From CAYJII01 sp964370225 (GTDB lineage Bacteria; Bacillota; Clostridia; Oscillospirales; Ruminococcaceae), in the NCBI GenBank assembly GCA_964370225.1, contig CAYJII010000043.1:1-16723 (forward strand): a stretch of DNA of 16,723 nucleotides. Reading direction: 5' to 3'. This document shows, piece after piece, positions 15,300 to 16,723 of the stretch. Numbering within the stretch: position 1 is the first letter of the stretch; the number at the start of each line of letters is the position of its first letter. The notes beneath the pieces were generated by a model. That model saw nothing but the letters and a program-made list of their open reading frames with translations, did no database searches and was not told where the DNA came from. The translations under genes were made by a program, and so were the position numbers.

Positions 15300-15335
15300 A
15301 CTTATCGTCATTTCTTATTAGAAATGACGATAAGT
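15300..15335. repeat. Long perfect hairpin between mltG and the U32 gene
   Basis: CTTATCGTCATTTC (15301-15314) and its complement (15321-15334) form a 14-bp perfect stem, extendable by one A-T pair on each side, with a loop of about 4-6 bases. It starts 15 bases after the mltG stop. Downstream on the minus strand is TTAGTTAGAAG, with no T-run, so it is at best a leaky terminator; transcript-end protection or attenuation between the two genes is an alternative. Confidence 0.65.
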
Positions 15336-15349
15336 GGTAATTTATTAAA

Positions 15350-16723
15350 TTATTCTGTCAAGCCTGCTTTGCCTAGGTTAACTTGATGTTCTTCGTACGT
15401 TACAGCATAGAAAAATTCCATAGTATCTATATTTGTACAGAAGTAGAAATATGGATTTCCTGTAGGTTGTATTACAGATTTAATTGCATCTAATCCTGGG
15501 TTATTAATTGGTCCTAGTGGCAAGCCGTCTGCAATATATGTGTTAAACTCGTCAGCTAGTGCTTCGTCAACTCCACGAGGTTTAAGCACTTCGTCAGCAT
15601 ATTTTCTAGTTGGGTCAGACTGCAATAATGGATAAGTTTCTGCTTGTGCAATCCTGTTTTGATAAATGCCAGAAACCATGCTCATAGTCTCAAATGTTGG
15701 CGCCTCACCTTGAGTAATCGCTGCTAAGTTTATCGCATCATCAATGCTCATATTTTTCGCAGCAAGTAAATCTCTCATTTCTTGAGTTAGACGGCTATTA
15801 AAGTTTTTCAAAAATTTATTAATTATCGACTCTAAATCTTCATTTTTATAAAACTCATATGTGTCTGGGAACAAGTACCCCTCAAGTTTATATGGCCTAT
15901 CATCAAAGTTTTCAATTCCATCTAAGAAATCGTAGTCAAACTCAATATTATTAATCGCATATATAAAGTCCTCTGCTACACAAATATTGTTTTCTTCAAG
16001 TCTGTAAGCTATGTCAAGTGCAGTAAAGCCTTCTGGGAATGTAACTTTAACTATGTTCTCTTCATTATATTCAGATGAATTTTCAAGCACATATATTACC
16101 TCTGGATATGGCATAGAAGCATCTAATGTGAAGTTCCCGTATTTAAATACTGAATCTGGAACTACAAACCTAATATACGCCTCAAATATGTCTGAGTACC
16201 AAATAATATCATTTTCTTCAAGCATATCAGCTATTTCAGAGAGAGGTGTTTCAGGTGGAATACGGATAGTCTTGCTCTCGTTTCCTTCGTTTCTAAAGCC
16301 AAAGAAATCAACCGCTCCAACAATTAGGAACATGCATATATATCCAGTTACACCTAAAATTAATAGTGCAAATAATGTTCTAAATATTAAATCCGGAATA
16401 GAACGTCTTTTAACTACTCTCCTCTTTTTCGGGCGTTTTACTTTCTCTTTTTTAACTTTCGCTGTTCCTATACCTAAATCCTCTTCTGTAATCTCGACTC
16501 TGAACTGATTATTCTCGCCATATAGAAGTTCATGCGCATATTCAGCATCGCCTTCTTCCTCAGACTCAGTTTCTTCTTCAGACTCAGTTTCTTCTTCAGA
16601 CTCAGTTTCTTCCTCAGATTCAGTTTCTTCCTCGGACTCAGTTTCTTCCTCGGATTCAATTTCTTCCTCAGACTCAATTTCTTCCTCAGACTCAATTTCT
16701 TCCTCAGACTCAATTTCTTCCTC
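15350..16723 (-). CDS. mltG: MltG, endolytic murein transglycosylase (N-terminus beyond the window)
   Basis: The frame is open to the last base of the window, giving 457 visible residues; the true start lies outside. MltG (YceG-like) cuts nascent peptidoglycan glycan strands at the outer face of the membrane and sets where chains end. Visible parts in order: an acidic tandem repeat (1-60), a linker, a basic patch KVKRPKKRRVVKRR (94-107), one transmembrane helix (about 112-141), a LysM-like region, the family segment LEGYLFPDTYEFY (280-292), the catalytic region ITQGEAPTF with Glu340, then LLQSDPTRKYA and NTYIADGLPLGPINNPG near the end. Glu340 aligns, as I recall, with catalytic E218 of E. coli MltG; the first Glu of the usual EKE is Gln here. 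An ATG inside the membrane helix at 16333 would drop the basic patch and half of the helix, so it is not the start. A U32/TrhP gene follows, as in Bacillus. Confidence 0.93.
   Translation of the reverse strand, partial: EEEIESEEEIESEEEIESEEEIESEEETESEEETESEEETESEEETESEEETESEEEGDAEYAHELLYGENNQFRVEITEEDLGIGTAKVKKEKVKRPKKRRVVKRRSIPDLIFRTLFALLILGVTGYICMFLIVGAVDFFGFRNEGNESKTIRIPPETPLSEIADMLEENDIIWYSDIFEAYIRFVVPDSVFKYGNFTLDASMPYPEVIYVLENSSEYNEENIVKVTFPEGFTALDIAYRLEENNICVAEDFIYAINNIEFDYDFLDGIENFDDRPYKLEGYLFPDTYEFYKNEDLESIINKFLKNFNSRLTQEMRDLLAAKNMSIDDAINLAAITQGEAPTFETMSMVSGIYQNRIAQAETYPLLQSDPTRKYADEVLKPRGVDEALADEFNTYIADGLPLGPINNPGLDAIKSVIQPTGNPYFYFCTNIDTMEFFYAVTYEEHQVNLGKAGLTE
16562..16723. repeat. 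18-bp tandem repeat, nine copies, coding for EEE(I/T)ES in mltG
   Basis: Nine contiguous 18-base units run to the window edge, plus a decayed tenth (16544-16561, EEEGDA). In the mltG frame the first four visible copies read EEEIES and the next five EEETES. The three outermost copies are identical at DNA level, the inner ones differ by synonymous or single changes, a sign of growth by recent duplication. The array may continue outside. Confidence 0.95.

Noticed and set aside
16011..16508. 165-codon plus-strand open frame
   Set aside because: It lies wholly opposite mltG, shows no family motif, and all recognisable genes are on the minus strand.
16474..16713. 79-residue minus-strand reading frame made of LRKKLS-type basic repeats
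   Set aside because: It is the shifted frame of the 18-bp repeat inside mltG. The mltG frame is open through the whole region and continues into a recognisable membrane protein.
16544..16723. CRISPR-like array or intergenic satellite
   Set aside because: Units are contiguous without spacers and coding in frame with mltG.

Overview
The window looks like an ordinary chromosomal stretch of a low-GC Gram-positive bacterium, most likely a Clostridia-type Bacillota. The reasons are AT-rich codon use, strong AGGAG-type ribosome sites, a T-box leader in front of an isoleucyl-tRNA synthetase gene, a CdaA/CdaR pair, RecD2, and the MltG/U32 neighbourhood also known from Bacillus and clostridia. Species cannot be told from the sequence. 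Every supported gene lies on the minus strand, so transcription runs from high to low coordinates. No mobile element, CRISPR array, tRNA or rRNA gene is visible.

Layout in the direction of transcription: (1) mltG (endolytic murein transglycosylase) enters from the right edge. It is already in frame at the last base, so its true N-terminus lies outside; its visible start is nine copies of an acidic hexapeptide. (2) After a long hairpin comes a U32-family protein of the TrhP type (tRNA 5-hydroxyuridine formation). (3) A textbook promoter (TTGACA-17-TATAAT) drives a ~265-nt Ile-specific T-box leader and ileS, a long IleRS of the eukaryote-like type, closed by a 17-bp-stem terminator. (4) A second good promoter (TGGACA-17-TATAAT) drives cdaA and cdaR (c-di-AMP synthesis and its regulator). 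These are followed by a COG2509-type FAD protein, an orphan 112-residue membrane-anchored protein, recD2 helicase and a ComF-type phosphoribosyltransferase. (5) A promoter overlapping the end of comF probably starts asnS-larE-larB-larC. This joins asparaginyl-tRNA synthetase to the three enzymes that make the nickel-pincer nucleotide (NPN) cofactor; larC runs off the left edge inside a His-rich repeat.

Functionally the window mixes translation (AsnRS, IleRS, tRNA modification), cell-wall and c-di-AMP homeostasis (MltG, CdaA, CdaR), DNA transactions (RecD2, ComF) and a metallocofactor pathway (LarE/B/C). Several starts were moved downstream to ATG codons with proper Shine-Dalgarno spacing (larB, comF, the FAD gene, cdaA). 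I see no convincing previously undescribed system. The most unusual things are the acidic repeat in MltG, the His-repeat in LarC, the orphan membrane protein and two long intergenic hairpins lacking U-tracts.
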